Shown here: positions 27,681 to 37,573 of the stretch, in pieces | Layout: each line of letters opens with the position of its first letter | Numbering within the stretch: the first letter of the stretch is position 1 | Assembly: GCA_902705865.1 (NCBI GenBank) | Contig: CACSIO010000012.1 | Location: 62,001 to 126,000 of the forward strand | DNA: 64,000 nt | DNA from: BD1-7 clade bacterium | GTDB lineage: Bacteria > Pseudomonadota > Gammaproteobacteria > Pseudomonadales > DT-91 | Reading direction: 5' to 3' | Program-made: the position numbers and the translations under genes | The notes under the pieces: model-generated | Told to the model about the DNA's origin: nothing | The model's database searches: none | What the model saw: only the letters and a program-made list of their open reading frames with translations

Positions 27681-27919
27681 CCCTGGTGCGTGACTTATTC
27701 TGAAAACTCGTGTATCTGAATTTTTTTGATAAGAAATAGCGTAGTTCGAACGGCTTGTTTTTCCTCTACAAATGATGTGATTTTCGATCGTACTGCGATT
27801 GTGGCCCTGGTGTTACCATCATCTGACAATCGGATAATGGTGATTTCGGGTATATTGTTATGGCGTAAACGACGACGGTTATGGAGTGAATTTGCCAGCA
27901 ATAGGGCATGTCTCGGCAT

Positions 27920-28930
27920 TTATTCGTAAACAAGATCTATATTTACGTCGATCGTTTTTGTGCTGTCGGATTCTTGGATGAGGGCTTTGAAGCGTTGTTG
28001 GCCCAAGCGAGAATCGTTTAGCGCCTCGTTGCCGCGTTTAATGATATCGAATTGGGCACCGATACTTGTATCGGGAGCAAGGATGCTACGTTGCCTAAGA
28101 ATAAATTCTTGTTCTGGCTCTGAATCACCAATAATTGACGTCTTATCCGTGAATTCTTCGGTGTAAATGAATGTTGTGCTTTCTTGGGCTGGGCTTACCG
28201 CTCGTATAGCGATTTGATCATCAGTGTATTCACCGTAATTGCGCTTGATAATCCCCTGTGAGTCATAACTTTCATCAATCGTGTAGTGGAACTGAGAGTG
28301 ATTGATGCATGACACATCGAATGCGGCATCCTGATATACCAGCTCACCCTGGCTGTTGGTAAGCTCATTGACCGTAAATGCTTGGTTAAAGTTAACGTCG
28401 TCTATTGTCGTTGCATTGGAAATTTTAAAACCTTCGCTTTCGATCAAAAGCTCGGATTCGTATTCAGACGTACCACTGTCATTGGTAAAAGTGTCTGACT
28501 CGGATTCCAGATACTGAATGCTGCCTTCGTCTAAAAATGTGTACCGGAGAATATTCTGTGTGTTATCTGAAGGCACGGTGTAATGGTTTTCACCGGTTTG
28601 TGAAAAAGTGCTTTCTGACCGGCATCGTCGGACATTAATGCTGTCTCCGGTGTCATTGAGGGTAACAATCACGGTGCGAAATCCGTTGATTGTAGCTGTA
28701 GCTAGGGAGTCGACGCCGACGAAGGTTCTCCGTTCCCGAAAGCTTCCTGAATCGGCCAGAAGCCACGTGCCTTCGATGGATCCGTTTGATTCAATGCGCA
28801 TGGATTCGTAGCTGGATAGCGCAGAGTTTGGTGTTGGATTAGGCGGTGGAATCCGATTTGAGTCGTTGCCTGAACCACAGCCTATCAGACTGCTTGCGGC
28901 TATGAATATCAATAGAGTCCGTGTTGGCAT
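27920..28930 (-). CDS. Lipoprotein of unknown function
   Basis: A 336-residue lipoprotein with lipobox SLIGC (Cys18), a proline/asparagine linker (IPPPNPTPNS), then beta-rich sequence. It shares GTWLLA, NVRRCRSE and a later DVSC with the lipoprotein at 11710-12564, in the same order and at similar spacing, so they may be distant paralogues. It is divergent from a LysR gene that starts 149 bases away. No catalytic motif is seen. Confidence 0.65.
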   Translation of the reverse strand: MPTRTLLIFIAASSLIGCGSGNDSNRIPPPNPTPNSALSSYESMRIESNGSIEGTWLLADSGSFRERRTFVGVDSLATATINGFRTVIVTLNDTGDSINVRRCRSESTFSQTGENHYTVPSDNTQNILRYTFLDEGSIQYLESESDTFTNDSGTSEYESELLIESEGFKISNATTIDDVNFNQAFTVNELTNSQGELVYQDAAFDVSCINHSQFHYTIDESYDSQGIIKRNYGEYTDDQIAIRAVSPAQESTTFIYTEEFTDKTSIIGDSEPEQEFILRQRSILAPDTSIGAQFDIIKRGNEALNDSRLGQQRFKALIQESDSTKTIDVNIDLVYE

Positions 28931-29079
28931 AGTGCTTTTTCCGGTTGGTGATGCGTTATTCGATGGAGGCGTACCAGCGGGCCGCTGTATATTTCATGGT
29001 TGGTCGGCGTAGTGTATCCATTTACTTTTGGTTAGGGTATTCATACAATCTCGTACAAATTGGCTGTAAAGATTGGACA

Positions 29080-29925
29080 ATGAGCGATCTAACTCAAATA
29101 CACACCTTTATTGAAGTTGCTGAGAATGGCAGTTTTTCCGAAGCGAGCCGCCAGCTGTCGTTACCACGCTCTACCGTTAGTGCCAGGATTAAAGCGTTGG
29201 AAAAGCGCCTGAATGTGCGGCTATTCAATCGAAATACCCGTAAAGTCTCTCTGACGAATGAAGGGCAAGCCTACTTGCAACAGTGTCAGCAGGCGATTGC
29301 TTTACTTAATAGCGCTGAACAGCAGTTTTCTGACGCCCATGATCTGTCTGGTTCATTGCGGCTTACAGTACCGATGGCGATGCCCAGAAATCCTTTGTCA
29401 GGTTTGCTCTCAGCGTTTGCGGCTCGTTATCCAGATTTAGCGGTTGAGGTCATCATGACTGACGTAGCGTTGGATTTGGTGGCAGATAATATCGATGTCG
29501 CTATTCGCGGCCGTAAACCCGGCGATCTTGATTTGATCGCAAGAAAGCTCGGTGAAACGGCTGTTTTTTATTACGCGAGCCCACAGTTTATGCAATCGAA
29601 TAAAGGCATGAGGAGAGAGGCATTACTCGCCGGCCACTGTATTTTCGATCCGAAAAACCTGCGATCCCGTTCTGCTCAAATAACAACGACGAACTTTGAA
29701 TTCGCACAAACATTGGCAATTAATCATCAGGGTATTGTTGCGTTGCCAGAATCGCTGTGTCGAGAGGCTCTGAATCAGGGGGCGTTAGTTAAAATAGATG
29801 TGCCCGAAGACCTTGGTGTGTTGCCACTTTATGTTGTCTTTTCAAGCCGTGTTCATCTGGCACCGAGAGTGCGGGCATTGATTGATTTCATTGTTGAGTA
29901 CCATTTGGAACATGATATTAGATAG
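29080..29925 (+). CDS. LysR-family regulator (CrgA/aaeR-like branch)
   Basis: 281 residues from the ATG at 29080, where the LysR domain begins (MSDLTQIHTFIEVAENGSFS); the frame is open upstream but carries no domain. The helix-turn-helix is FSEASRQLSLPRSTVSARI and the effector domain starts at GSLRLTVPMAMPRNPLSGLL. The short C-terminal domain and the LPRSTVSARIKALE recognition helix resemble the single-gene LysR regulators that control an adjacent divergent gene, here the lipoprotein. Confidence 0.88.
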   Translation: MSDLTQIHTFIEVAENGSFSEASRQLSLPRSTVSARIKALEKRLNVRLFNRNTRKVSLTNEGQAYLQQCQQAIALLNSAEQQFSDAHDLSGSLRLTVPMAMPRNPLSGLLSAFAARYPDLAVEVIMTDVALDLVADNIDVAIRGRKPGDLDLIARKLGETAVFYYASPQFMQSNKGMRREALLAGHCIFDPKNLRSRSAQITTTNFEFAQTLAINHQGIVALPESLCREALNQGALVKIDVPEDLGVLPLYVVFSSRVHLAPRVRALIDFIVEYHLEHDIR

Positions 29926-30229
29926 TGTGAATATTCTGTGATGGATTCGTATGCGGGGTAGGCTGGTTAGGTAACCGCACCCAACGGTTGTTAATTGCAC
30001 GACCAAACAACTTGAAGTTGCTTGTTACAATAATGCAGTCTGTGTATTTGGCGTTAGTTTAACTGCTTGATATATCACGTACAGAGGTGAAGCGGCCGGA
30101 GATACTATCGACAGTATATATCTTATCGAAGTGCCTGTTTTAGCCGTCGCCGTTCGTAACTTCATTCGTGGGGTGATATTTGGGTGTGGTAGGATGCGTG
30201 CACTTTTATATGTAACGTAAGGGGACGTT
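29926..30229. other. 304-base non-coding gap
   Basis: No feature recognised beyond AAGGGGA at 30219-30225, a strong ribosome-binding site for the ATG at 30230. Confidence 0.4.
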
Positions 30230-32422
30230 ATGAACAAAACAATAAGCGGGGTTTTACTGGCAGCAGCGTGTTTTACGGGATGTAAACCGGTAGATGTCGA
30301 AACCATTATCAATAATCCGAACCAGCATGCATCGCTGGTGTTTCCGTAGGCTTCGTCGTTTTCTGACCAACCGAATCTGCAGGTTAGAGGTTATGCAAAC
30401 GATAATGTAGCGGCTGTTACTGTCAACGGCATCGATGCGGATGTTGATCTTCAAGCCAATCGTTGGATTGCAAACATTACTTTGTCTGAGGGGGATAACC
30501 CTTTAAACATAGCGGCAACGATTTCAGGGCGAACGTATAACGTGGATGGCCATGACGTTGTTATCACAAGAGGGCAGCCGGCTGTTTAGCGAATTAGTCA
30601 TTTGATGGCGTATGATGCAGCTACAAATAGCTTCTATTTTGTCCGCACTCAACTTGGCGCGGTGTATCAAGTGGATGCGCAAACACGGGAACGCCGAGTG
30701 TTGGTTCAATTAAAAGATGTTGAAGACGTCGACGGAAGTTATATCAATGGCCTTGCTGGCCCCCTTGCGTTGTCGGAAGATGGTCAGACCTTGTATGTGA
30801 TTGCTGAAGGCCGCTGGGATGATCAGTTGCTACTTACAGTCGCAGTTGATACTGCCAAGGTCGAGGTTGAGGTTGGAGAGACGCATCCAGGGTACAATAC
30901 TTTTGATGATCATCACACTAACGCAATGACACTGGCACCCAGTCGCGGGGCGCAAGGGCAGCTTCTGTTCGGTACCGATAGCTCCAATGGCTATGTTCTG
31001 GTTTATGATATCGCGTCGCGCGAGCTTAACCGGTTGTCGATTGAACGTGTCAATACGATTACCGGGCAGAGCAATTCCGAACCAGCGTGGGTTGTCATGA
31101 AAGGCGCTAATACGTTAATGCTGGCTGGTGATCATCAATCCGACTTTTTTACCGTCGATGTTGATCTTTCATCTTGCGATGGACAAACCGACTGTACGCT
31201 AACTACATCAAACCTACGCACCAGCTTTGATGGAGCGGCCTGTGTCGGTGCTCGCAACCAACGTGAGATGGCCTTTCATTCAGATGCACTGGCTGCAGTT
31301 TATCTGACAGGTGACAAAGCTTGTGGATTGGATCTAACAACCGGTGTTATTTCTGAGTTTCTAACCAGTGAAGCTGTATTAGTTGAAGAAACGAATGAGT
31401 TTGGTATCGCCGGAAATGCGCTTTATATGAATGGCAGAAGTGCTTTCGAATATCAGACTTTCAGTGTCAATCTACCTGCCGACTTTCTGGTGAATGGTCA
31501 TGGTATGTCACAAGTGTTCTTTGAAGCACCATCGTTTGGTGACCCAACAGTATCAGTCTCAACACCGAGAAAAGTTGTTGTGGATGAAGCGACAGAAACT
31601 GTGTATTGGATTGATCGTGGGGTAGACAAGATTTATCAACTGAAGGGGAATGACTGGTCATTATTTGCAGATGTTAGTGCATCCGATTCGTTGGAGGAAT
31701 CTGTATTCAATCCCACGGACAAAGTGTTATACAGCGTCAATGATTCCGGTGATAGCAAGGTTTTGCGTTACGATGCTGAAACCAGTGCTGAGAGCGAGCT
31801 TTTTGGGCAGGGCTTACCCTACGATAAATATGAATCCATCGCGTTGGATGTCGAGGGCCAGTTGTTATATGTTGCTCACCGATATAATTCGGTGCCAGTC
31901 GGTTTTGGTCGTATGAGTCTGTTGGTATGGGATATTGCCAATGCAAACATGCGTGAAGTTGCGGCAATCACGTCAGATATTGATTTTACCGATATCACTG
32001 CCTCCTACGATATGAGCTATGACGCCGAAAATCGCCGAGTACTCTTTTATTCGTCATGTGACGGTAACCCTATCGTTGCGATCGATGTTGATAATGGTGA
32101 ACGCAGTATTCTATCGTCGGATGCGATGTTTAAGGATGCGCTTTCTACCAGCAACGCTCGCGGCCAGGCTCTCGATGCATCAAACAACCGTTTGCTGATT
32201 ACATCCCAGAGCAATCAACATGTATATGCTGTAGATTTGGATGATGGTACGCGGTCACCTTTGAGTGAACCTATTGCGACTTTTGGACCACTTATGTGGC
32301 AGCCAAAAGGTATTTCACTACTAGAAAACAAACAATTGGTTTATGTCACTGACGAACGTAGAGATGCATTGTTTCAAGTTGATTTAACAACTGGATACCG
32401 TGTATTGGTGCACGACAACTAA
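30230..32422 (+). pseudogene. Beta-propeller lipoprotein gene with two in-frame TAG codons
   Basis: One continuous frame of 731 codons from the ATG at 30230 to the TAA at 32420-32422 is interrupted only by TAG at 30347-30349 (codon 40) and 30587-30589 (codon 120). The first segment has a lipoprotein signal (LLAAACFTGC). The second encodes an Ig-like module (VRGYANDNVAAVTVNGIDAD, WIANITLSEGDNPLNI). The third is a beta-propeller-like domain of about 600 residues (from 30602, a possible internal start) with recurring YVIAEGRW/YVTDERRD-type blades. Both stops could arise from CAG by one C-to-T change. TAG is a normal stop elsewhere here, so recent inactivation is the simplest reading. Confidence 0.75.
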
Positions 32423-32590
32423 TTGTCTCTACTAACTGTTGCTAACGCTTCAGTACTGCTTTAGCAGTTTCTGGGGCGGTAGCCGCTTTCATATGGCGAC
32501 TAAAATCCTGCTTTTGGGTTTGTGCCTAGCGCGATTGCTAGCGACAGCGTAGTATCAAACTTTGGTAACTATTGCCCACTTACCTGTGCG

Positions 32591-33154
32591 ATGTACAATT
32601 CTGATCAACCCCTGCGAAACAACGCTGTGAATAATCTTACTTACCTGACTGGCTACCCCGCACATCTGCACGACCAGGTTCAGCAACTAATCGATGACGA
32701 AAAGCTCGGCACGTATTTGCTGAAGCGCTACCCGACAGTCCATCAAATAAACAATGACCGCGCCGTATACGAGTACTGCCAAGCGCTAAAAAACACCTAT
32801 CTCAAAAAATCGCCGCCGTTAAGCAAAGTGGTGTTTGATCAATCGATTCAAGTGATGAAACATGCGCTTGGTCAGCACACGTCAGTGAGTCGGGTGCACG
32901 GAAAAAAGCTAAAAAACAAACGTGAGATCCGTATCGCCAGCGTCTTCAAAAACACACCGGAAGCCTTTCTAAAGATGATTGTTGTGCACGAGCTAGCGCA
33001 CATCAAAGAGATGAATCATAACAAGGCGTTTTATCAACTATGCGTGCATATGGAGCCTGAGTATCACCAATTGGAGTTCGATCTTCGGCTTTACCTGCTG
33101 CATCTCGATCACTTTGGTGAGCTCTATCCAGCGGACTCATTTCAACAGGGTTAA
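32591..33154 (+). CDS. YgjP-like metallopeptidase-domain protein
   Basis: About 187 residues from the ATG at 32591; the frame is open from a GTG at 32522 and a GTG at 32627 lies nearer the domain start, and none has a good ribosome-binding site. HELAHIKEMNHNKAF supplies the zinc site: His-Glu-x-x-His plus a third His six residues later, typical of the YgjP/WLM-related family. The N-terminal YLTGYPAHLHDQVQQLI matches the usual domain start. Peptidase activity is not established for these proteins. Confidence 0.75.
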   Translation: MYNSDQPLRNNAVNNLTYLTGYPAHLHDQVQQLIDDEKLGTYLLKRYPTVHQINNDRAVYEYCQALKNTYLKKSPPLSKVVFDQSIQVMKHALGQHTSVSRVHGKKLKNKREIRIASVFKNTPEAFLKMIVVHELAHIKEMNHNKAFYQLCVHMEPEYHQLEFDLRLYLLHLDHFGELYPADSFQQG

Positions 33155-33445
33155 AATGTTGTCTGCGGCGCAAGATGTGTTTTCTCGTCTTTGATGAAAG
33201 AGGCAGGGCATGTAGCGGCTTTATGAAGATTACTAACATTAAGTTAGGTCTACTTTTTTCGTTAAATAGTCCGAGTGAAGCGTTTTTCTCGAATTTCATC
33301 TATCCGCATTTATTAGAGTGACAAGATTCCTTTCTGTTGTTCCTTTTTCCCATCTCGATTCCATTGCACCTGTTAAATTCGCTGGCCGTCCTTCTCTGTG
33401 TTGACGCCGTTTGTCGTTGTGTCGCGCGTATGAGTAAAGGTTTGG
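33155..33445. other. Non-coding gap before the GyrI-like/desaturase operon
   Basis: No gene or terminator hairpin recognised. The gap continues into the promoter and palindrome described next. Confidence 0.3.
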
Positions 33446-33473
33446 TTGAGTTTATGATGGATTTTTATATGAT
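33446..33473 (+). promoter_or_regulatory. Putative sigma70 promoter overlapping a palindrome
   Basis: TTGAGT at 33446-33451 and TATGAT at 33468-33473 are 16 bases apart. The -10 box lies in the left arm of the palindrome at 33460-33497, so a protein bound there would block initiation. AAGGA precedes the ATG at 33519. Confidence 0.5.
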
Positions 33474-33497
33474 ACATATATGCCTCATATAAAAATC
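33460..33497. promoter_or_regulatory. 13-bp perfect palindrome, likely operator
   Basis: GATTTTTATATGA at 33460-33472 is exactly inverted as TCATATAAAAATC at 33485-33497, with a 12-base centre. Position over the promoter suggests a repressor site; the cognate regulator is not adjacent. Confidence 0.6.
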
Positions 33498-33518
33498 ATC
33501 TGAATAAGGATAGGTTTC

Positions 33519-34175
33519 ATGCAACTTCCCTATGCGTTAGCTATTACCGCGCTTATTGGCGGATTGGGTTGGCTGGTTGCCGCCATACAGCCTAGTGGCC
33601 CAGCCCACGCTTTGGTGGCATATGTGCAAGAACGTAGCGATCAATCACAGGATGCAGTTGCTGGTATTGCCTCTGCTACGCAAACAACTTTGCCATTAAT
33701 GCAGCGTTTATCGAAACCGCAGGACTCGGGTGTCAAAGCCATTAACTTATCGGAAAAATCCCTGATAGGAGTAAAGCAGCAGATTAAAATCGCAGACGTA
33801 CAGAACCTTTGGGGCACGTTTCAGAATGACGCTACGTTGCAGGGGCGGCTTAATACGATGACGCCGGTAGCCTACGTGATTTATGAGTCGTTCAACGACT
33901 CTTTCGAGGAAGCCACAGTCACCATTGGTTATGAAGCCTCTGCGCTAATGGGTAGCGTTGCCGCGACTGAGCGTATCGAGCCGGGTCGTTATGAACAGTT
34001 ACTGGCGCCGAAGGTCTATGCTGACGAACGCTTCAACAGTGCCTGGTCAGGCATTCGATACAGTGATGAGTTAGAGGCAGTTGTTGAAGTACATGCATTC
34101 AACGCAAACGGTGATATTACATCAAGCCAGCTGTTAGCTTATTACCAAAATCCTAAAGAAGGAGCCGTTCAATGA
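33519..34175 (+). CDS. Membrane-anchored GyrI-like effector-binding domain protein
   Basis: A 218-residue product. One N-terminal hydrophobic helix (YALAITALIGGLGWLVAAI) anchors it. The C-terminal 150 residues (SLIGVKQQIKIADVQNLWGT, PVAYVIYESFNDSFEEATVT, IGYEA) fit the GyrI-like / bacterial-transcription-activator effector-binding fold, which captures small hydrophobic ligands. There is no DNA-binding domain. It overlaps the desaturase-like gene by ATGA, so the two are translationally coupled. The domain may bind the substrate or product of that enzyme (inference). Confidence 0.7.
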   Translation: MQLPYALAITALIGGLGWLVAAIQPSGPAHALVAYVQERSDQSQDAVAGIASATQTTLPLMQRLSKPQDSGVKAINLSEKSLIGVKQQIKIADVQNLWGTFQNDATLQGRLNTMTPVAYVIYESFNDSFEEATVTIGYEASALMGSVAATERIEPGRYEQLLAPKVYADERFNSAWSGIRYSDELEAVVEVHAFNANGDITSSQLLAYYQNPKEGAVQ

Positions 34176-35071
34176 ACCTGACGACTCTCTGGACTGAAGT
34201 ACAAGTTTACGCGCTTGAGCAATATATTGACTACATCGTGTTTTATATAGCGATGGCGTATTTTGCGATTGAGCTCTTTGTTTATTGGCTTAAAAAGCGC
34301 ATGAGCATGGATTTGATCGGCGATTCATTGACGAACTTCGTTACCCTCGGCGTAACATTGGCGGTAAATTATGCTCTGGCCGCGATCTTTTATGTTGCCG
34401 CATTTTACTGGATATACGAAAACATCAGCTTGAGCCATCTGCCCATTAATTTGTGGACGATTTTTGCCTGTGTTGTGCTGGCGGATGTTGCGTATTACTG
34501 GGAGCATCGCTTTTTGCATTCAGTGGGTATTGGCTGGGCGACCCACACAGTCCATCACAGCTCACCGCACTTTAATCTGTCGGTCGCATATCGACATGGC
34601 CCGCTGGATGGATTGTTTCCCTTTCTATTTCACGCGCCGTTGGTGATGCTGGGTTTTAACCCGATAGTGGTGTTCTTTTGTGAAGTGATGGTGCAATTGT
34701 TTCAGACCCTTTTGCACACTGAGACTATTCGTAAATTTCCACGCCCGATTGAAGCGGTTTTTAATACACCGTCGCATCACCGTGTGCATCATGCAACGAA
34801 TCGTCAGTATTTGGATAAAAACTACGCGGGTATCTTTATTATCTGGGATCGGATGTTTGGTACGTTTGCTGAAGAAAAAGAACCCGTGCGGTACGGTGTG
34901 TTTCCGCGAATTAATACGAACAATCCCTTTACTGTGTATTTTAAAGGATTTCAGGTATTGGGTTCGCGTCTTTGGAATGCGCCGAATTGGAAGTACCGTT
35001 TAAATCTATTGGTTAAGTCACCGACATGGGCTTGGCAACAAGAGCAGGTTTCGAAGCGTAACGTGGCATAA
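34172..35071 (+). CDS. Sterol desaturase / fatty acid hydroxylase superfamily protein
   Basis: A 299-residue membrane diiron enzyme. The histidine boxes are HRFLH (WEHRFLHSVG), HTVHHSS and HHRVHHAT, and four hydrophobic segments surround them, as in the FA_hydroxylase family. Such enzymes hydroxylate or desaturate lipids at the inner-membrane cytoplasmic face. It is coupled to the GyrI-like gene by a 4-base overlap. Substrate (fatty acyl, hopanoid or carotenoid) cannot be told from the sequence. Confidence 0.85.
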   Translation: MNLTTLWTEVQVYALEQYIDYIVFYIAMAYFAIELFVYWLKKRMSMDLIGDSLTNFVTLGVTLAVNYALAAIFYVAAFYWIYENISLSHLPINLWTIFACVVLADVAYYWEHRFLHSVGIGWATHTVHHSSPHFNLSVAYRHGPLDGLFPFLFHAPLVMLGFNPIVVFFCEVMVQLFQTLLHTETIRKFPRPIEAVFNTPSHHRVHHATNRQYLDKNYAGIFIIWDRMFGTFAEEKEPVRYGVFPRINTNNPFTVYFKGFQVLGSRLWNAPNWKYRLNLLVKSPTWAWQQEQVSKRNVA

Positions 35072-35112
35072 GACACGGTCGATGTTAGGAGGCGGTGCCT
35101 ATGCAATCACTC

Positions 35113-36141
35113 CTAATTACCGATAAATTTGGATAGCATTCGACGGCCGATAGAAGGGTGGAAATGAGTAATGTCATAGAACGGGCATGAAGTGAGCGGA
35201 TCGCAAGGAAGGCTTTCTCGTTCAATCATGTCTGTAAAATCAATGAGCTTTAGTTTGAGGCCGTCTTTAGAAAGTTCATTCACGATTTCGGATATGCTTT
35301 GCTTCCAATGAATATAGTTTTCGGCGTGTCCGGCCTTATCGAGTGCGTCCAAGTATTTTGAATGTGAAGGATTAATAAATATGTTTATTGAAATATTAGT
35401 TCGGTTTGCGGTTTCGAGAATTTCTGAAAACTGATCTATTGAGATTTGATAATACTCTCTGTTGTGAAATTTGTCGGATACAAAGAGGCGCTCGTAAGCC
35501 AATGCTTGTTGGTCAAGGTCTGTATCAGAAATATGTCGCTCGGGTTCGTTAATCAGAAAACCCGCCGAATTTCGTATAATACTATTACATGTCTTTCCAG
35601 AAAAAAGAATTTTGGCTGTGGCATTCATAGCTTTTGTCGAAAAAATTCCGTGTTTGTATACGATATATTCACTTTGTTGGCTGTAAGATGGAGTCGAGTG
35701 AGATCTTTTTTTTGTTGGCGAGACGAACATTCCATAGTCTAGGCCAAGCCATATGCGGTGTGGATTTTTGTTTTTCATCAAAGGAATGAGAATGCTATGT
35801 ACGTCATTAACACTCGCTCCGCTCATGTAAAGATTGATACTTTGAGTCGACATTAGGCTTTGCCAAATCTTTTGAGTAATACCTTCTTTTATTTTGGAGG
35901 TGCCTATTATTACGTCGTCGACGAATTCAGTTGTTAAAGGCAACAGCCGAGAAACAGAGTCGTCAGGATCTACCTTTACGCCATTCGCGCAGAGTGATGG
36001 AAAACCCCGATGTTCTTGCAGAATACCTAAGGGGTCAATAATCCACGCTGAAAACAATAAAATCAACGTGCCGCACAATGACAGAAAAACTACGGCTAAA
36101 AAATAGCGTTTTGATGTAATAGACTGGTTAGAACTGGACAT
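35113..36141 (-). CDS. SGNH-like membrane protein, DltD/AlgJ-type partner of the MBOAT
   Basis: A 342-residue protein with one N-terminal membrane helix (FLAVVFLSLCGTLILLFSAW), so the domain is periplasmic. Block I is VIIGTSKIKEG with Ser82, and the C-terminal FYDITHFHPSIG provides D323-x-x-H326, the SGNH catalytic pair. The middle INLYMSGASVND resembles block III. DltD, AlgJ and AlgX share this design and act with an MBOAT protein in transferring acyl groups to cell-surface polymers. The start overlaps the MBOAT gene by 14 bases, so the two probably form one transfer unit. It is the last gene of the operon. Confidence 0.75.
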   Translation of the reverse strand: MSSSNQSITSKRYFLAVVFLSLCGTLILLFSAWIIDPLGILQEHRGFPSLCANGVKVDPDDSVSRLLPLTTEFVDDVIIGTSKIKEGITQKIWQSLMSTQSINLYMSGASVNDVHSILIPLMKNKNPHRIWLGLDYGMFVSPTKKRSHSTPSYSQQSEYIVYKHGIFSTKAMNATAKILFSGKTCNSIIRNSAGFLINEPERHISDTDLDQQALAYERLFVSDKFHNREYYQISIDQFSEILETANRTNISINIFINPSHSKYLDALDKAGHAENYIHWKQSISEIVNELSKDGLKLKLIDFTDMIERESLPCDPLTSCPFYDITHFHPSIGRRMLSKFIGN

Positions 36142-37573
36142 AGATAAACCGCCCTGAGTTATCTATCGACATGACGCAGGCGAGTACTAATAAACTAAAA
36201 ACCAGAGCCCAAGGTATTGAAGAATCAAAGCTGATCCAGGATTTTTTTGCGACACCGGGAGGACGGTTATTGAGTGGGCGTAAATCGGTAGCAGTCCAGT
36301 ATTTGTAGAAAATCTGGTGTGTATCGGGTAACAACCATATAACAAATGCTGCCAATAAGAAGAGAGCCCATGCTCTGGAGGTGAGTATGGTGTGAGTATC
36401 ATTCCATACAAAAAGTGATTCATATACCGTACCAAGACCTTCTAATTCAGGCGTTCTGAAAACAATGCCGATCAGGCTATTCACCAAAAATGTCAATGCG
36501 ATGGCGCCAACGATCTTGAGCTTGGATGGAGATAGGGACGGGCCACTCCATTTTTTATGGTAATGGGTTAATAGCATGATGAGCGCCTGAATACCGCCCC
36601 AAATAACGAATGTGATACCTAAACCATGCCATAAACCGGATAAAAGCGCTGTTATGACTAGCGCTATTTCGGCTTTGATACGGGCTTTTCTAACAAGTGG
36701 AACGAATACGTGTGTTCGCATAAAAATCGCGAAACTAATATGCCAGCGGCGCCAGAGGTCAAACCGGTCTCTTGCCTTAAACGGTCTATCGAAATTGAGC
36801 GGTAAGTCGATATTAAAAATCTTTGCCAAACCAATTGCCATATCCGCGTAGGCTGAAAAATCCAAAAATAGTTGAAGCTGGAAGGCGAATATTGCGAACC
36901 ACATATCGAAAGTAGATACTTCAGCAGTACTGAAGACTTGTTCTATCGGTGAATATAGTCGATCGGCTAACAGTACTTTTTTGGCCAGCCCGAACACAAA
37001 GATACTCACGCCGATGGAGATGTTATCCCAAGAAACATTCCCTAACCTTCCTGAATCTAACTGCCGATTTATATCCTGATAGCGCACGATTGGCCCCATA
37101 ACCAACTGCGGAAAGAACGCGATAAAGAACAGATAATTGAGCTTGTTGACCTGCTTGATTTGTTTCGTATAGCACCCATAGACAAAGCCGATCTGTTGAA
37201 AGGTAATAAACGAAAGCGCTAACGGTATCAGTATATCATCTTCGATCCTAAACCCTGCACCATTGCCATCTATTAACGCTATCCACTTAAAACCAAGCAG
37301 ACACGCGATATTTATCGCAATAGATATCCATAATACAGCCAGTCGAGGCTGCTTCTTTGATGTATCGAGTTGGCTAAGTATTGATCCCGCCAGTAGGTTT
37401 GCAATTATCGAAAATACCAAAACGAGACAATTTTCGAAGCCCGAATAGGCGTAAAAAACCAACGACGAAACAATTAACAAGTATTGCCGGTGAGTTTGGC
37501 TTTTGAGTAAGTAGAAAAGTACGACGATACACGGGAGAAAAAGCCCGATAAATTCCCATGAAGTAAAATTCAT
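36128..37573 (-). CDS. MBOAT-family O-acyltransferase (AlgI/DltB-like)
   Basis: A 481-residue polytopic protein with about eleven hydrophobic segments. Family marks: FFPQLVMGPIVRY, DFSAYADMAIGLAK, NFDRPFKARDRFDLWRRWHI (conserved His278) and LSGLWHGLGI with the catalytic His316. MBOAT proteins move an acyl group from a cytoplasmic donor across the membrane to a partner or acceptor. The ATG overlaps the end of the heme-oxygenase-like gene by four bases, and its own end overlaps the SGNH gene. The acceptor is unknown; no alginate, D-alanine or cellulose genes are present. Confidence 0.93.
   Translation of the reverse strand: MNFTSWEFIGLFLPCIVVLFYLLKSQTHRQYLLIVSSLVFYAYSGFENCLVLVFSIIANLLAGSILSQLDTSKKQPRLAVLWISIAINIACLLGFKWIALIDGNGAGFRIEDDILIPLALSFITFQQIGFVYGCYTKQIKQVNKLNYLFFIAFFPQLVMGPIVRYQDINRQLDSGRLGNVSWDNISIGVSIFVFGLAKKVLLADRLYSPIEQVFSTAEVSTFDMWFAIFAFQLQLFLDFSAYADMAIGLAKIFNIDLPLNFDRPFKARDRFDLWRRWHISFAIFMRTHVFVPLVRKARIKAEIALVITALLSGLWHGLGITFVIWGGIQALIMLLTHYHKKWSGPSLSPSKLKIVGAIALTFLVNSLIGIVFRTPELEGLGTVYESLFVWNDTHTILTSRAWALFLLAAFVIWLLPDTHQIFYKYWTATDLRPLNNRPPGVAKKSWISFDSSIPWALVFSLLVLACVMSIDNSGRFIYVQF

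Noticed and set aside
27695-27929. Short frames on both strands between the MurL-like and lipoprotein genes
   Set aside because: No start signal, no family, mutually overlapping.
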